Assembly: GCA_028284745.1 (NCBI GenBank)
Contig: JANQRC010000010.1
Coordinates: 1-58,808 of the forward strand
Length of the DNA stretch: 58,808 nt
Source: Flavobacteriaceae bacterium
Lineage (GTDB): Bacteria > Bacteroidota > Bacteroidia > Flavobacteriales > Flavobacteriaceae
Direction of reading: 5' to 3'
Shown here: piece after piece, positions 50,811 to 58,808 of the stretch
How the letters are laid out: every line of letters begins with the position of its first letter
How positions within the stretch are numbered: position 1 is the stretch's first letter
Translations under genes and position numbers: made by a program
Notes under the pieces: model-generated
Seen by the model: only the letters and a program-made list of their open reading frames with translations
Database searches by the model: none
Told to the model about the DNA's origin: nothing

Positions 50811-51986
50811 ATGAAAAAAACATTAGCTTTCTCGCATTACGATCTAGACCTTATTCAACCTGGATTTGATAGTCACCTCACCAATCTAGTAGTTGAATTG
50901 GAGGGATTGAGAAATAAAGTTTTAAGAGGAACTACCAGGCCTTTCATGTTTTTTCAGATCAAAGAAATCTTTCATCTATTGGAAAGCCTTGGGTCAGCAA
51001 GAATCGAAGGGAACAACACAACCATTGCTGAAATCATTGAAAACAAGATCGAAGAAGATACAAATAATAAAGCCCCGAACATCGTTGAAATAGAAAATCT
51101 GCGAGAGGCAATAGAATTCATCGATGAAAACATCGACAACCATCAAATAGACCATGCATTCATAAGAGAATTACACAAGATAGTAGTTAGGGACCTACCT
51201 CCACCACCCAAAGGAGAAGGAGATAGAACTCCAGGTCTTTATAGAAACTATGCTGTACAAATAAAGAAATCTTTTCATATACCCCCAGCATTATTAAGTC
51301 AAGTCGAATCATATATGGACGAACTGGTTCTCTTCATTCAAAGAGTCGATCCTCCAAAATATGATTTGATCAAAACAGCGCTTGCCCATCATCGCTTCAT
51401 GTGGATCCACCCTTTTGGAAATGGCAATGGAAGAACAGGAAGGTTATTGACTTATGCAATGTTGGTCAAGCAAGGCTTTAATATAAAGTATGGAAAACTA
51501 ATCAACCCCACAGCAATATTTTGCCTAGACAGGGACTTGTATAATGAAAAATTGTCTATCGCAGACGAAGGAAACCAAGAAAGCCTGTCGGAATGGTGTG
51601 AGTTTGTTCTAACAGGGCTGAGATCTGAAATTGAAAAAATAGATAAGCTATTGGACTATCGTTTCTTTAGAGAGGAAATCGTACTTCCAGCCCTAAAGCT
51701 ATCTCTTGAAAGAAAGTTCATAACGCCAAGAGAAGAAAGTATTTTACGTTGGACAATAAATAACGAAACGCAGACCGTAGTAAATCGTGATATCAAAAAA
51801 AATGTCCTAAAAAACAAAAGCACTCAACAAATCTCAATCATTCTTAAAGGCCTCATCGATAAAAAAATGCTGATGCCATTAAAAAAATCTCCTAGGAAGT
51901 ATTTTCTAAGGTTTGATAATAATTACCTACTCAGGGGGATAATGCAAATACTCAAGGAAAAAGATTTCTTGCCTTTTAATGAGTAG
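50811..51986 (+). CDS. Fic family protein with C-terminal winged helix-like domain
   Basis: The 391-residue protein (ATG 50811) has the Fic active site HRFMWIHPFGNGNGRTGRLL (His in HPFGNGNGR), which adds a nucleotide-derived group, usually AMP, to a Tyr, Ser or Thr of a target protein. The inhibitory motif SARIEGN is in the same polypeptide upstream, as in self-inhibited class II Fic proteins. The last third (about 320-391) is a winged-helix-like DNA-binding part (VVNRDIKKNVLKNKSTQQIS). It is AT-rich and stands alone, so it may have been acquired. Repeats upstream suggest self-control. Confidence 0.87.
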   Translation: MKKTLAFSHYDLDLIQPGFDSHLTNLVVELEGLRNKVLRGTTRPFMFFQIKEIFHLLESLGSARIEGNNTTIAEIIENKIEEDTNNKAPNIVEIENLREAIEFIDENIDNHQIDHAFIRELHKIVVRDLPPPPKGEGDRTPGLYRNYAVQIKKSFHIPPALLSQVESYMDELVLFIQRVDPPKYDLIKTALAHHRFMWIHPFGNGNGRTGRLLTYAMLVKQGFNIKYGKLINPTAIFCLDRDLYNEKLSIADEGNQESLSEWCEFVLTGLRSEIEKIDKLLDYRFFREEIVLPALKLSLERKFITPREESILRWTINNETQTVVNRDIKKNVLKNKSTQQISIILKGLIDKKMLMPLKKSPRKYFLRFDNNYLLRGIMQILKEKDFLPFNE

Positions 51987-52090
51987 CTAATCATTCCAAA
52001 TCATAGGTCTGTTTTCCTTTAAGACTCATGTAACAGTTACCATTTAGACAATGAGAGACTATCCGGCCCTGTCGATTGGCAGGGCAATGA

Positions 52091-55000
52091 TCAGTTCAAC
52101 TTGTAGAACACATCTTCGGCCTCTAGCTCTTGCAACAGCTCTTGGCTGATCTTCACTTTTTGTTTTCGGCTAGGCATGTGCAGCTTCAGCTCTTCGGCCA
52201 TCTCGTAGATGACAAAGTTGAGGTGATGATCTCCTTTATGTTGTTTGAAGAGGTCCCTCAGACTATCGATCTTTGCCTCTTCCAACTCATCGATGTTGAG
52301 TTGTATGGTAAGTTTCTTGGCATACGAGTCCATCACATCCTGTAGCAGCATCACATGGCTAAACTGCAATCTCGGATCACCTTTCTTGCCAGTCTCTCGA
52401 TTCACCCAACCTTCACGGACAAATACTTTCATGTAAATGAAGGCATTGGGAATCAAGAAATGACGGAACCTGAGGTATTCTTCCCCAAACATTCGAAACT
52501 CATGGCTCTCCCCATAATCCTCTACCGTGAAAGCAGCCCAGCCTTTGCCATTCTTAGACACTCGATGCTGGATGTCGGTGACCACTCCGCCAAAGGTGAA
52601 CTCGCGATTCACCATCTTTTCCATATCACTATTGAAGTAGGCTACCTCTGCATTGCAGAAGTACTTCATCTCCGTTTTGAAATCATCTAACGGATGCCCA
52701 GAAATGTAGATGCCCACCACTTCCTTTTCTTTGGCCAGTTTTTCCATCGTGCCCCATTCTTCACAAGGCGGCACTTCAGGTTCAGGGATCTGCACCTCAC
52801 TGGCTTCGCCAAACAAGCTAACCTGAGCTGAGTTCTTGTTTTCTTGGTAACGCGCAGCATACTTGACCAATCTTTCTAGAAAGGTGGTCAATTCTCCTCC
52901 GGCATGGAAGTACTGCGCCCGATGTGTGTCAGAAAAAGAGTCAAACCCTCCTGCCAATGCCAAACTCTCTAAGGTCTTCTTATTGGCGGCGCGCAGGTCG
53001 ATACGCTTCACCAGATCAAATACAGAGCGATAATTGCCATTCTCCTTTCGCTCGTCTACGATATTTCTTACCGCCGAACGTCCCACACCCTTAATGGCGC
53101 CCATACCAAAGCGTACCGCGTTATCCTTGTTCACGGAGAACTTGTAGTAGGATTCGTTAACATCTGGTCCCAAGACGTTCAACCTCATCCGGCGACACTC
53201 TTCCATGAAGAAGGTTACCTGCTTGATATCGTTCATATTGTTAGAGAGCACTGCCGCCATGTATTCAGCGGGATAGTGCGCTTTGAGATAGGCCGTCTGG
53301 TAGGCTATCCAAGCATAGCAGGTAGAGTGCGACTTGTTGAAAGCGTAGGCGGCAAAAGCTTCCCAGTCTTTCCATATCTTCTCTAGCGTAGCCTCTGGAT
53401 GCCCTTTAGCAGCAGCCTGTTCAATGAACTGAGGCTTCATCTTATCAAGCACCGCGCGTTGCTTTTTCCCCATGGCCTTTCGCAATACATCTGCTTCACC
53501 CTTAGTGAAATCCGCAAGTTTTTGAGAAAGCAACATCACCTGCTCTTGGTAGACGGTGATCCCGTAGGTCTCCTCTAGATACTCTTCCATTTCGGGAAGA
53601 TCATAGCTGATCTCTTCTTCCCCATGTTTTCTGCGGATAAAGCTGGGGATGTATTCCATAGGACCAGGGCGATACAGTGCATTCATTGCAATGAGGTCGG
53701 CAAAAGTCGTTGGTTTTAGGCCTTTCATGTGCTTCTGCATTCCTGGGGATTCATATTGGAAGATACCTACAGTCTCGCCTCGTTGGAACAATTCATAGGT
53801 CTTTTCATCATCCAACGGAAAGTTCTCAGGGTCTAATGGGATGCCATGCTTCGCCTTGACGATCTTTACCGTATCCTTGATCAGTGTCAACGTTTTCAGC
53901 CCCAGAAAGTCCATTTTCAATAGCCCGGCACTTTCTACCACCGAGTTGTCGAACTGGGTGACACACATTTCTGAATCCTTGGCCGTGGCCACAGGTACGA
54001 AGTTGGTGATATCGTCGGGAGTGATGATCACACCACAGGCGTGGATCCCTGTATTTCTAACCGAACCTTCGATAACACGTGCCTGGTTGATGGTCTGTGC
54101 CTCCAGATCTTCGCCCTCGGCAAGATTCTTCAGCTCATTGGCCTTCAACAACTCGTCAGCACGAAGCTTTTCCTTCAATCCTTTTTCATCGAGGTTGAAG
54201 AGCTTCGCCAATTTCATGTTGGGAATCAGTTTGGCAATGCGATCGGCATCATTCAAAGGCAGGTCAAGTACCCTTGCCGTGTCTCTGACCGACGACTTGG
54301 CTGCCATGGTACCGTAGGTGACAATCTGCGCCACTTGATTGGCACCGTACTTATTGATCACGTAGTCAATGACCTTGCCCCGACCTTCGTCATCAAAGTC
54401 GATGTCGATATCGGGCATGCTGATACGGTCTGGATTGAGAAAGCGCTCAAAAAGCAGGTCGTACTCGATGGGGTCAATATTGGTGATGCCCAAACAATAG
54501 GCCACCGCCGATCCTGCAGCGGAACCACGACCCGGGCCCACCGAGACGCCCATGTTTCGTGCCTCGCGAATAAAGTCTTCGACGATCAGGAAATACCCTG
54601 GGTATCCCGTATTCTCAATGACGCCCAGCTCAAAATCGAGTCGCTCTTTGACAGCATCGGTGATCTCTCCATATCGTCTTTCAGCGCCTTTATAGGTGAT
54701 GTGCTTTAGATAAGCATTTTCTCCTCGCTTACCACCATCTTTGGAATCTTCTTCATAGTGGAATTCAACTGGAATATCAAACTTGGGAAGCAGTACATCT
54801 CTAGCCAATTCGAACGCCTCTACCTTTTCCATGATCTCTTGGGTGTTGCTTATCGCTTCGGGCACGTCTTTGAAGAGTTCCTTCATTTGTTCTGAAGACT
54901 TGAAGTAATACTCCTGATTTGGAAGCCCATAGCGATAACCACGACCACGGCCAATGGGGGTAGCCTGCTTTTCACCATCTTTGACGCAAAGCAAGATATC

Positions 55001-56437
55001 GTGCGCATTGGCGTCTTCTTGCCTACAGTAATAGGTATTATTGGTAGCGACCAGCTTTACATTGTGTTTTCGCGCCAACTTTACCAAAGTAACATTTACT
55101 CGGTCTTCATCTTCTTGCCCATGACGCATCATTTCTATGTAGAGGTCATCTCCAAATTCTTCTTTCCACCATAGCAATGCCTCTTCTGCTTGCGCCTCGC
55201 CGATATTCAATACTTTACTAGGCACTTCACCATACAAGCTTCCTGTAAGCACAATGATATCTTCTTTGTACTGCTTTATGACCTGCTTGTCGATGCGAGG
55301 CACGTAATAAAACCCATCTACATAGGCGATCGAGGACATTTTGGCCAGGTTGTGATAGCCATTCTTGTTCTTGGCCAACAAAACTATTTGGTACCCGTTA
55401 TCTTTACGGGATCGATCGGCATGGTCTTCACACACATTAAATTCACAGCCCACAATTCCTTTTATTGGTGTGACGTCTTCTTTTTTGTTATGCTTGTTGA
55501 TGGCCTGCACAAAGTGGAATGCACCCATCATATTGGCATGGTCCGTCAAGGCCACTGCGGGCATTCTGTTCTCTGCTGTGATATTGACCAGGTCGGCGAT
55601 GCTGGAGGTAGACTGCAATACCGAAAATTGGGAGTGGTTGTGCAAGTGCACGAAGTCTACATTGTCTAAGGCCGCAAGGTTTTCAGAGATGGTCTCACTA
55701 GAAAGGGCGTCGGAAGTAGTCTCTTTGGCCAATTCTTGACGGATTCCCTCTGACGCAGCTTTTAAGTTAATGTGCTTTAAGCCAATAAGCTGAATACGCT
55801 CCGGATTTGCTTCTCGAAAATCTTCGAAATAGGAAGTAGGCACATCCAACTCTTCTTTGGTAAAGATGCGTTGGCGCACCAATTCCAAAAAACATCGTGT
55901 AGTAGCCTCTACGTCTGCCGTTGCATTGTGCGCTTCTTCAAAACTCTCATGGAAGAGATGTTGGTGCAACTCCGTCAGCGTGGGGAGTTTGAACTTTCCA
56001 CCACGACCGCCAGGAATTTTACACAGTTCGGCCGTGACTTCGGTACAGGTATCCAAAACAGGAAGCTCTTGGAGCGGGCTGGCTACTCCTCGTCTATAAA
56101 ACTCGGCCCCCATGATGTTGCGGTCAAAATCTACATTCTGACCTACCACAAACGCACTTTTCGCCAATGCTTCATTGAACTTTTCTAGCACTTCATTTAA
56201 GGGTATCCCCTCTTGTTGGGCCAACTCGGTAGAGATACCATGTACACGTTCTGCATCGTAGGGGATATTGAAGCCCTCGGGTTGGATCAAGTAATCTTGA
56301 TGTTCGATCAATTGACCCATGTCGTCATGCAGTTGCCAAGCGATCTGCACGGCGCGCGGCCAATTATCTACATCCGAAATGGGAGCGTCCCAACGCTTGG
56401 GAAGACCTGTGGTCTCCGTATCAAAAATCAAATACAT
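52091..56437 (-). CDS. dnaE: DNA polymerase III alpha subunit with N-terminal exonuclease domain
   Basis: The 1448-residue replicative polymerase has a DEDD-type 3'-5' exonuclease at the N terminus: FDTETTGLPKRWD, GQNVDFDRNIMG and HNATADVEATTRC (about residues 1-190). A PHP domain follows (FVHLHNHSQFSVLQSTSSI, TDHANMMGAFHFV). The polymerase core has GPGRGSAAGSAVAYCLGITN and the catalytic PDIDIDFDDEGRG; then FAAYAFNKSHSTCYAWIAY and an OB-fold part near the end (REFTFGGVVTDIQHRVSKNG). The fused exonuclease is a typical Bacteroidota trait and supplies proofreading in cis. A perfect -7 box TAGCTTTG lies on the minus strand at 56462-56469. Confidence 0.96.
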   Translation of the reverse strand: MYLIFDTETTGLPKRWDAPISDVDNWPRAVQIAWQLHDDMGQLIEHQDYLIQPEGFNIPYDAERVHGISTELAQQEGIPLNEVLEKFNEALAKSAFVVGQNVDFDRNIMGAEFYRRGVASPLQELPVLDTCTEVTAELCKIPGGRGGKFKLPTLTELHQHLFHESFEEAHNATADVEATTRCFLELVRQRIFTKEELDVPTSYFEDFREANPERIQLIGLKHINLKAASEGIRQELAKETTSDALSSETISENLAALDNVDFVHLHNHSQFSVLQSTSSIADLVNITAENRMPAVALTDHANMMGAFHFVQAINKHNKKEDVTPIKGIVGCEFNVCEDHADRSRKDNGYQIVLLAKNKNGYHNLAKMSSIAYVDGFYYVPRIDKQVIKQYKEDIIVLTGSLYGEVPSKVLNIGEAQAEEALLWWKEEFGDDLYIEMMRHGQEDEDRVNVTLVKLARKHNVKLVATNNTYYCRQEDANAHDILLCVKDGEKQATPIGRGRGYRYGLPNQEYYFKSSEQMKELFKDVPEAISNTQEIMEKVEAFELARDVLLPKFDIPVEFHYEEDSKDGGKRGENAYLKHITYKGAERRYGEITDAVKERLDFELGVIENTGYPGYFLIVEDFIREARNMGVSVGPGRGSAAGSAVAYCLGITNIDPIEYDLLFERFLNPDRISMPDIDIDFDDEGRGKVIDYVINKYGANQVAQIVTYGTMAAKSSVRDTARVLDLPLNDADRIAKLIPNMKLAKLFNLDEKGLKEKLRADELLKANELKNLAEGEDLEAQTINQARVIEGSVRNTGIHACGVIITPDDITNFVPVATAKDSEMCVTQFDNSVVESAGLLKMDFLGLKTLTLIKDTVKIVKAKHGIPLDPENFPLDDEKTYELFQRGETVGIFQYESPGMQKHMKGLKPTTFADLIAMNALYRPGPMEYIPSFIRRKHGEEEISYDLPEMEEYLEETYGITVYQEQVMLLSQKLADFTKGEADVLRKAMGKKQRAVLDKMKPQFIEQAAAKGHPEATLEKIWKDWEAFAAYAFNKSHSTCYAWIAYQTAYLKAHYPAEYMAAVLSNNMNDIKQVTFFMEECRRMRLNVLGPDVNESYYKFSVNKDNAVRFGMGAIKGVGRSAVRNIVDERKENGNYRSVFDLVKRIDLRAANKKTLESLALAGGFDSFSDTHRAQYFHAGGELTTFLERLVKYAARYQENKNSAQVSLFGEASEVQIPEPEVPPCEEWGTMEKLAKEKEVVGIYISGHPLDDFKTEMKYFCNAEVAYFNSDMEKMVNREFTFGGVVTDIQHRVSKNGKGWAAFTVEDYGESHEFRMFGEEYLRFRHFLIPNAFIYMKVFVREGWVNRETGKKGDPRLQFSHVMLLQDVMDSYAKKLTIQLNIDELEEAKIDSLRDLFKQHKGDHHLNFVIYEMAEELKLHMPSRKQKVKISQELLQELEAEDVFYKLN

Positions 56438-56523
56438 CTAAAGAAATTTTGGCTTGAATAGCAAAGCTAAAGTACACATTCAACCGCTTAGAATGAAGGA
56501 GAGTTATCAGGAGTTATCAACGG

Positions 56524-56643
56524 CTATTTTTCGGCAATGACAAACAGATGATCACCTAAGTTGTTTTTATAGAATCCCATAATTTCATCAATCTTTCCAG
56601 AAGTGATGTCATCCTCTAGCATTTCACAGTTATTGTACTTCAT
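56524..56643 (-). CDS. Small protein of 39 residues, coupled to the lipoprotein gene
   Basis: The frame begins with ATG 56643 and overlaps the stop of the preceding minus-strand lipoprotein gene by 14 bases. The sequence CEMLEDDITSGKIDEIMGFY then a short strand and VIAEK looks like an orderly small protein. No family recognised. It is too short to be sure of. Confidence 0.4.
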   Translation of the reverse strand: MKYNNCEMLEDDITSGKIDEIMGFYKNNLGDHLFVIAEK

Positions 56644-57079
56644 TCAAATCGATGACAGGAATCTGAAAGAATGTCCCTTGCTGCATGAAGACCTCTTTTC
56701 CCGTATCGGACTGAATGGCCAGAAAACTAAAGGTGCCAGTAACATATTCGGCCGTGATCCCTTCGACAGTGATCTGTCCTGCTCCATTTTCATTGGTGGT
56801 TGAGAACACCGACGCATTTCCTTCTGTGTATTGGGCAACTGCAGCAGCTATAGACCCAAATTCATAGTCACCTACATTTCTGGGAAAGCGAATTGAAACG
56901 ACCTCTGACGATCGTGTGGCGTCAATGGTGACTGACCCATCACTGTTGCTGACAGCGAACACTTCGGCAGCTTCCCAAAACTCTTGGTTTAACAGTCCTT
57001 CAAAAGCCGGACTATTGAACTCCGTATCCTCACAAGCCAACAAAACCAATCCGAAAAAAAGGAACCATAGCTTCTTCAC
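56630..57079 (-). CDS. DUF6252-like lipoprotein
   Basis: From GTG 57079 the product has 149 residues: a lipoprotein signal (KKLWFLFFGLVLLAC, lipobox LLAC), then LLNQEFWEAAEVFAVSNSDG, the pattern 'F.A.vnGe.weA' of small Bacteroidota DUF6252-like lipoproteins, and a strand-rich remainder. Function unknown. The longer frame from 57202 has a non-secretory N terminus, so GTG is preferred. The gene is divergent from rpsP. Confidence 0.65.
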   Translation of the reverse strand: MKKLWFLFFGLVLLACEDTEFNSPAFEGLLNQEFWEAAEVFAVSNSDGSVTIDATRSSEVVSIRFPRNVGDYEFGSIAAAVAQYTEGNASVFSTTNENGAGQITVEGITAEYVTGTFSFLAIQSDTGKEVFMQQGTFFQIPVIDLNEVQ

Positions 57080-57134
57080 TTTATAAAAATAGCAAAATAG
57101 TGCCTCTAAAGGCTGGCCGTTAACCAAATAACTG

Positions 57135-57142
57135 TATCTTTG
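57135..57142 (+). promoter_or_regulatory. -7 promoter box of the rpsP-rimM operon
   Basis: TATCTTTG matches TAnnTTTG perfectly, 73 bases before the rpsP ATG. A -33 TTTG is not clear. Confidence 0.55.
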
Positions 57143-57215
57143 CGCGCACTTTACTATAAAGTGTATAGAAAACAAATTAATAACCGAGGTCGAGTACCTC
57201 AAAATTTAATGCATT

Positions 57216-57725
57216 ATGCCTGTTAAGATCAGACTTCAAAGACACGGTAAAAAAGGAAAGCCCTTCTACTGGATCGTAGCTGCCGACTCGCGCGCAAAGC
57301 GTGACGGGCGTTACCTTGAAAAGCTTGGAACGTACAACCCGAACACAAACCCTGCGACCATCGATCTAGATGTTGACGGTGCTGTGCAGTGGTTAGAGAA
57401 CGGCGCACAGCCAACCGATACTGCTAGAGCCATCCTTTCTTACAAAGGCGCCATGCTGAAGAAACACCTAAAGGGTGGTGTGGCCAAAGGTGCTTTGACC
57501 GAAGAGCAAGCTGAGCAAAAATTTGCTGCTTGGTCAGCCGAAAAGGAAGGGAAGATCCAAGCCAAACGCGACGGTCTTTCTAAAGCTGATGCAGATGCCA
57601 AGGCCAAAGCTCTTGAAGCAGAAAAAGAAGCTAACGAGAAGCGTAAAGCCGAATTAGCACCTGCTCCAGTTGAAGAGCCTGCTGAGGAAGCTACTGCTGA
57701 AGCCGCATCTTCCGAAGAAGAGTAA
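57216..57725 (+). CDS. rpsP: 30S ribosomal protein S16
   Basis: The 169-residue protein starts with the universal S16 segment [20 protein letters not shown] and has [16 protein letters not shown] and [19 protein letters not shown]16 binds 16S rRNA in the small subunit. The usual bacterial S16 has 80-90 residues. Here about 80 further residues (Ala/Glu/Lys-rich, [17 protein letters not shown]) form a C-terminal tail, as in many Bacteroidota. It is followed by rimM, 12 bases downstream, the common order. Confidence 0.97.
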   Translation: MPVKIRLQRHGKKGKPFYWIVAADSRAKRDGRYLEKLGTYNPNTNPATIDLDVDGAVQWLENGAQPTDTARAILSYKGAMLKKHLKGGVAKGALTEEQAEQKFAAWSAEKEGKIQAKRDGLSKADADAKAKALEAEKEANEKRKAELAPAPVEEPAEEATAEAASSEEE

Positions 57726-57737
57726 ATCTAGTTTACG

Positions 57738-58265
57738 ATGAAGAGAGAGGATTGTTTTTACCTCGGCACCATCGTATCTAAATTCAGCTTTAAGGGCGAA
57801 GTTCTAGTCAAGATAGATACGGACGACCCTAAAACGTACACAGAACTGGAATCAGTTTTCATCGCCATCGGCAATGAGCTGGTTCCTTTTTTTATGGAAA
57901 AGGTTCGCCTGCACAAGTCAGATCTGCTCCGCATCAAGTTCGAGGATATCGATGACGAACCTACTGCCGATGCCTTGATGCGAACAGACCTGTATTTACC
58001 GTTGGCTGCACTTCCAAAGCTAGAAGGGAACAAGTTCTACTATCACGAAGTCATCGGGTTTACTGTGGAAGATGTGAAGCATGGCCATATTGGCACCCTT
58101 AAAAGCATCAATGATGCTTCTTCCCAACCGCTTTTCGAGATCGAGAGCGATGAAAAACAAATCCTTATCCCGATACACGATGAATTCATAAAAGAGGTGG
58201 ATCGTGACTCCAAGACGTTGATAGTACAAACGCCCGAAGGCCTGATCGATCTGTACTTAGAGTAA
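57738..58265 (+). CDS. rimM: Ribosome maturation factor RimM
   Basis: The 175-residue protein has an N-terminal domain that begins DCFYLGTIVSKFSFKGEVLV, the RimM signature 'G.i....G.kGevkv', and a PRC-barrel C-terminal half (YYHEVIGFTVEDVKHGHIGT, QILIPIHDEFIKEVD). RimM helps the assembly of the 30S head, near S19 and S13. Immediately after the stop lies a palindromic repeat, then the tRNA methyltransferase gene. Confidence 0.95.
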   Translation: MKREDCFYLGTIVSKFSFKGEVLVKIDTDDPKTYTELESVFIAIGNELVPFFMEKVRLHKSDLLRIKFEDIDDEPTADALMRTDLYLPLAALPKLEGNKFYYHEVIGFTVEDVKHGHIGTLKSINDASSQPLFEIESDEKQILIPIHDEFIKEVDRDSKTLIVQTPEGLIDLYLE

Positions 58266-58273
58266 GTATTGCT

Positions 58274-58340
58274 GTCATTCTCGCGAGAGTGAGAATCCAT
58301 TCTCATAAACCCGCAAGATTCCTGTCTGCGCAGGAATGAC
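58274..58340 (+). repeat. REP/MITE-like palindromic element (67 bp)
   Basis: It begins GTCATTC and ends GAATGAC (terminal inverted repeats). Two smaller hairpin-like parts lie inside (CTCGCGAG; CCTGTCTGCGCAGG). Read on the minus strand it gives SFLRRQES, the well-known translated trace of this kind of dispersed element. It separates rimM from the next gene and might act as a terminator or mobile repeat. Confidence 0.75.
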
Positions 58341-58345
58341 ATGGC

Positions 58346-58808
58346 ATGGAAAAACCGTTTCGTTTCAAACAATTCACTGTAGCCCAAGACCGTTGCGCCA
58401 TGAAGGTCGGCACCGACGGCGTGCTACTTGGCGCATGGACTTCCCTAGAGCATCGCCCAGAAACCATCTTAGACGTTGGTACTGGCACAGGCGTGATCAG
58501 CCTGATGCTCGCACAACGAAGTGACGCACTACAAATCGATGCACTCGAGATCGATGCCCATGCCTACGAGCAATGCACTGAAAACTTCGAGCAATCGACC
58601 TGGAACGACCGATTGTTCTGCTATCATGCCTCGTTCCAAGAGTTCTGGCAAGAAATGGAAGATGAGGAAGCATATGACCTGATCGTGAGCAATCCGCCTT
58701 TCTATGATGAATCGTACAAGACGAATGACCCACAGCGAGACCTGGCCCGTTTCCAAGATGCCCTACCCTTTGAACACTTGATCTTCGGAGTTTCACTACT
58801 GCTTTCAG
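58346..58808 (+). CDS. tRNA1(Val) (adenine-37-N6)-methyltransferase-like, partial
   Basis: The gene begins at ATG 58346 and is cut by the window end after about 154 codons. MEKPFRFKQFTVAQDRCAMK, then ILDVGTGTGVISLMLAQRS (SAM loop) and the catalytic SNPPF match the TrmN6/YfiC family, which methylates adenine 37 of a tRNA. It follows rimM by 80 bases and may use the same promoter. Confidence 0.9.
   Translation, partial: MEKPFRFKQFTVAQDRCAMKVGTDGVLLGAWTSLEHRPETILDVGTGTGVISLMLAQRSDALQIDALEIDAHAYEQCTENFEQSTWNDRLFCYHASFQEFWQEMEDEEAYDLIVSNPPFYDESYKTNDPQRDLARFQDALPFEHLIFGVSLLLS

Noticed and set aside
52060..52100. Terminator after dnaE (GCCCTG / CAGGGC hairpin)
   Set aside because: The 6-bp stem has no T-run on either strand, so it does not qualify as a Rho-independent terminator.
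54041..54709. 222-codon plus-strand frame inside dnaE
   Set aside because: It is antisense to conserved polymerase core motifs; codon pattern belongs to dnaE.

Overview
The window is chromosomal DNA of a member of the Bacteroidota, most likely a marine flavobacterium. The clues are a DNA polymerase III alpha subunit with a fused N-terminal exonuclease, an S16 protein with a long acidic/alanine-rich tail, promoters of the TTTG / TAnnTTTG type, Bacteroidota-type lipoproteins, and a complete arsenosugar biosynthesis operon. I cannot name the genus from sequence alone.

Layout. (1) 1-1940: tRNA-Phe and a sodium/sugar symporter. (2) 2050-8757: an arsenosugar operon (AhpD-like protein, radical SAM ArsS, two arsenosugar glycosyltransferases, purine nucleoside phosphorylase, ArsM methyltransferase) that also holds a fatty-acid-hydroxylase-type membrane enzyme and a DUF547 lipoprotein. 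(3) 8754-12681, minus strand: a BamA/TamA-like outer-membrane protein, a GH113-like lipoprotein, a beta-barrel protein and a second DUF547 protein. (4) 12961-20788: an FAD oxidoreductase with a membrane ferredoxin, a MORN-type protein, then three membrane or lipid-linked glycosyltransferases facing an rRNA pseudouridine synthase.

(5) 21033-45253 is the centrepiece: about 24 kb, all on the plus strand, encoding a contractile phage-tail-like particle. It has a DUF2586-type sheath, a tube, two tail-assembly-chaperone-like proteins, DUF6046, hub (gpD/gp27-like), spike (gpV-like), gp25-like, gpX-like, gpJ/gp6-like and gpI/gp7-like baseplate proteins, two or three fibre proteins, a holin and an endolysin-like protein. 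I see no capsid, portal, terminase, integrase or replication gene, no AAA+ ATPase of the AFP/PVC kind, and no recognisable tape measure. Inserted between the tube and baseplate genes are two large cargo-like proteins, each followed by a likely immunity gene: a DNA/RNA endonuclease (DGGH motif) with a YezG-like immunity protein, and a peptidoglycan metallopeptidase (HxxGxxxD and HxxHIH motifs) with a lipoprotein. The best reading is a tailocin-like injection system that carries antibacterial polymorphic toxins. A promoter flanked by two ACATATGT sites and a perfect 17-bp palindrome precede it.

(6) 45328-47621: an AT-rich accessory patch with a truncated secreted protein, a small membrane operon, and a CI-like repressor divergent from a Cro-like gene across two matched 13-bp operator sites. 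(7) 47777-48268: tRNA-Asp, then a GIY-YIG nuclease gene between two 54-bp repeats built from the 5' part of that tRNA. (8) 48334-58808: DUF58 protein, ClpP-like protease, thioredoxin, a Fic protein with operator-like repeats, DnaE, a small lipoprotein, then rpsP-rimM, a hairpin repeat and the start of a tRNA m6A methyltransferase gene cut by the window end.
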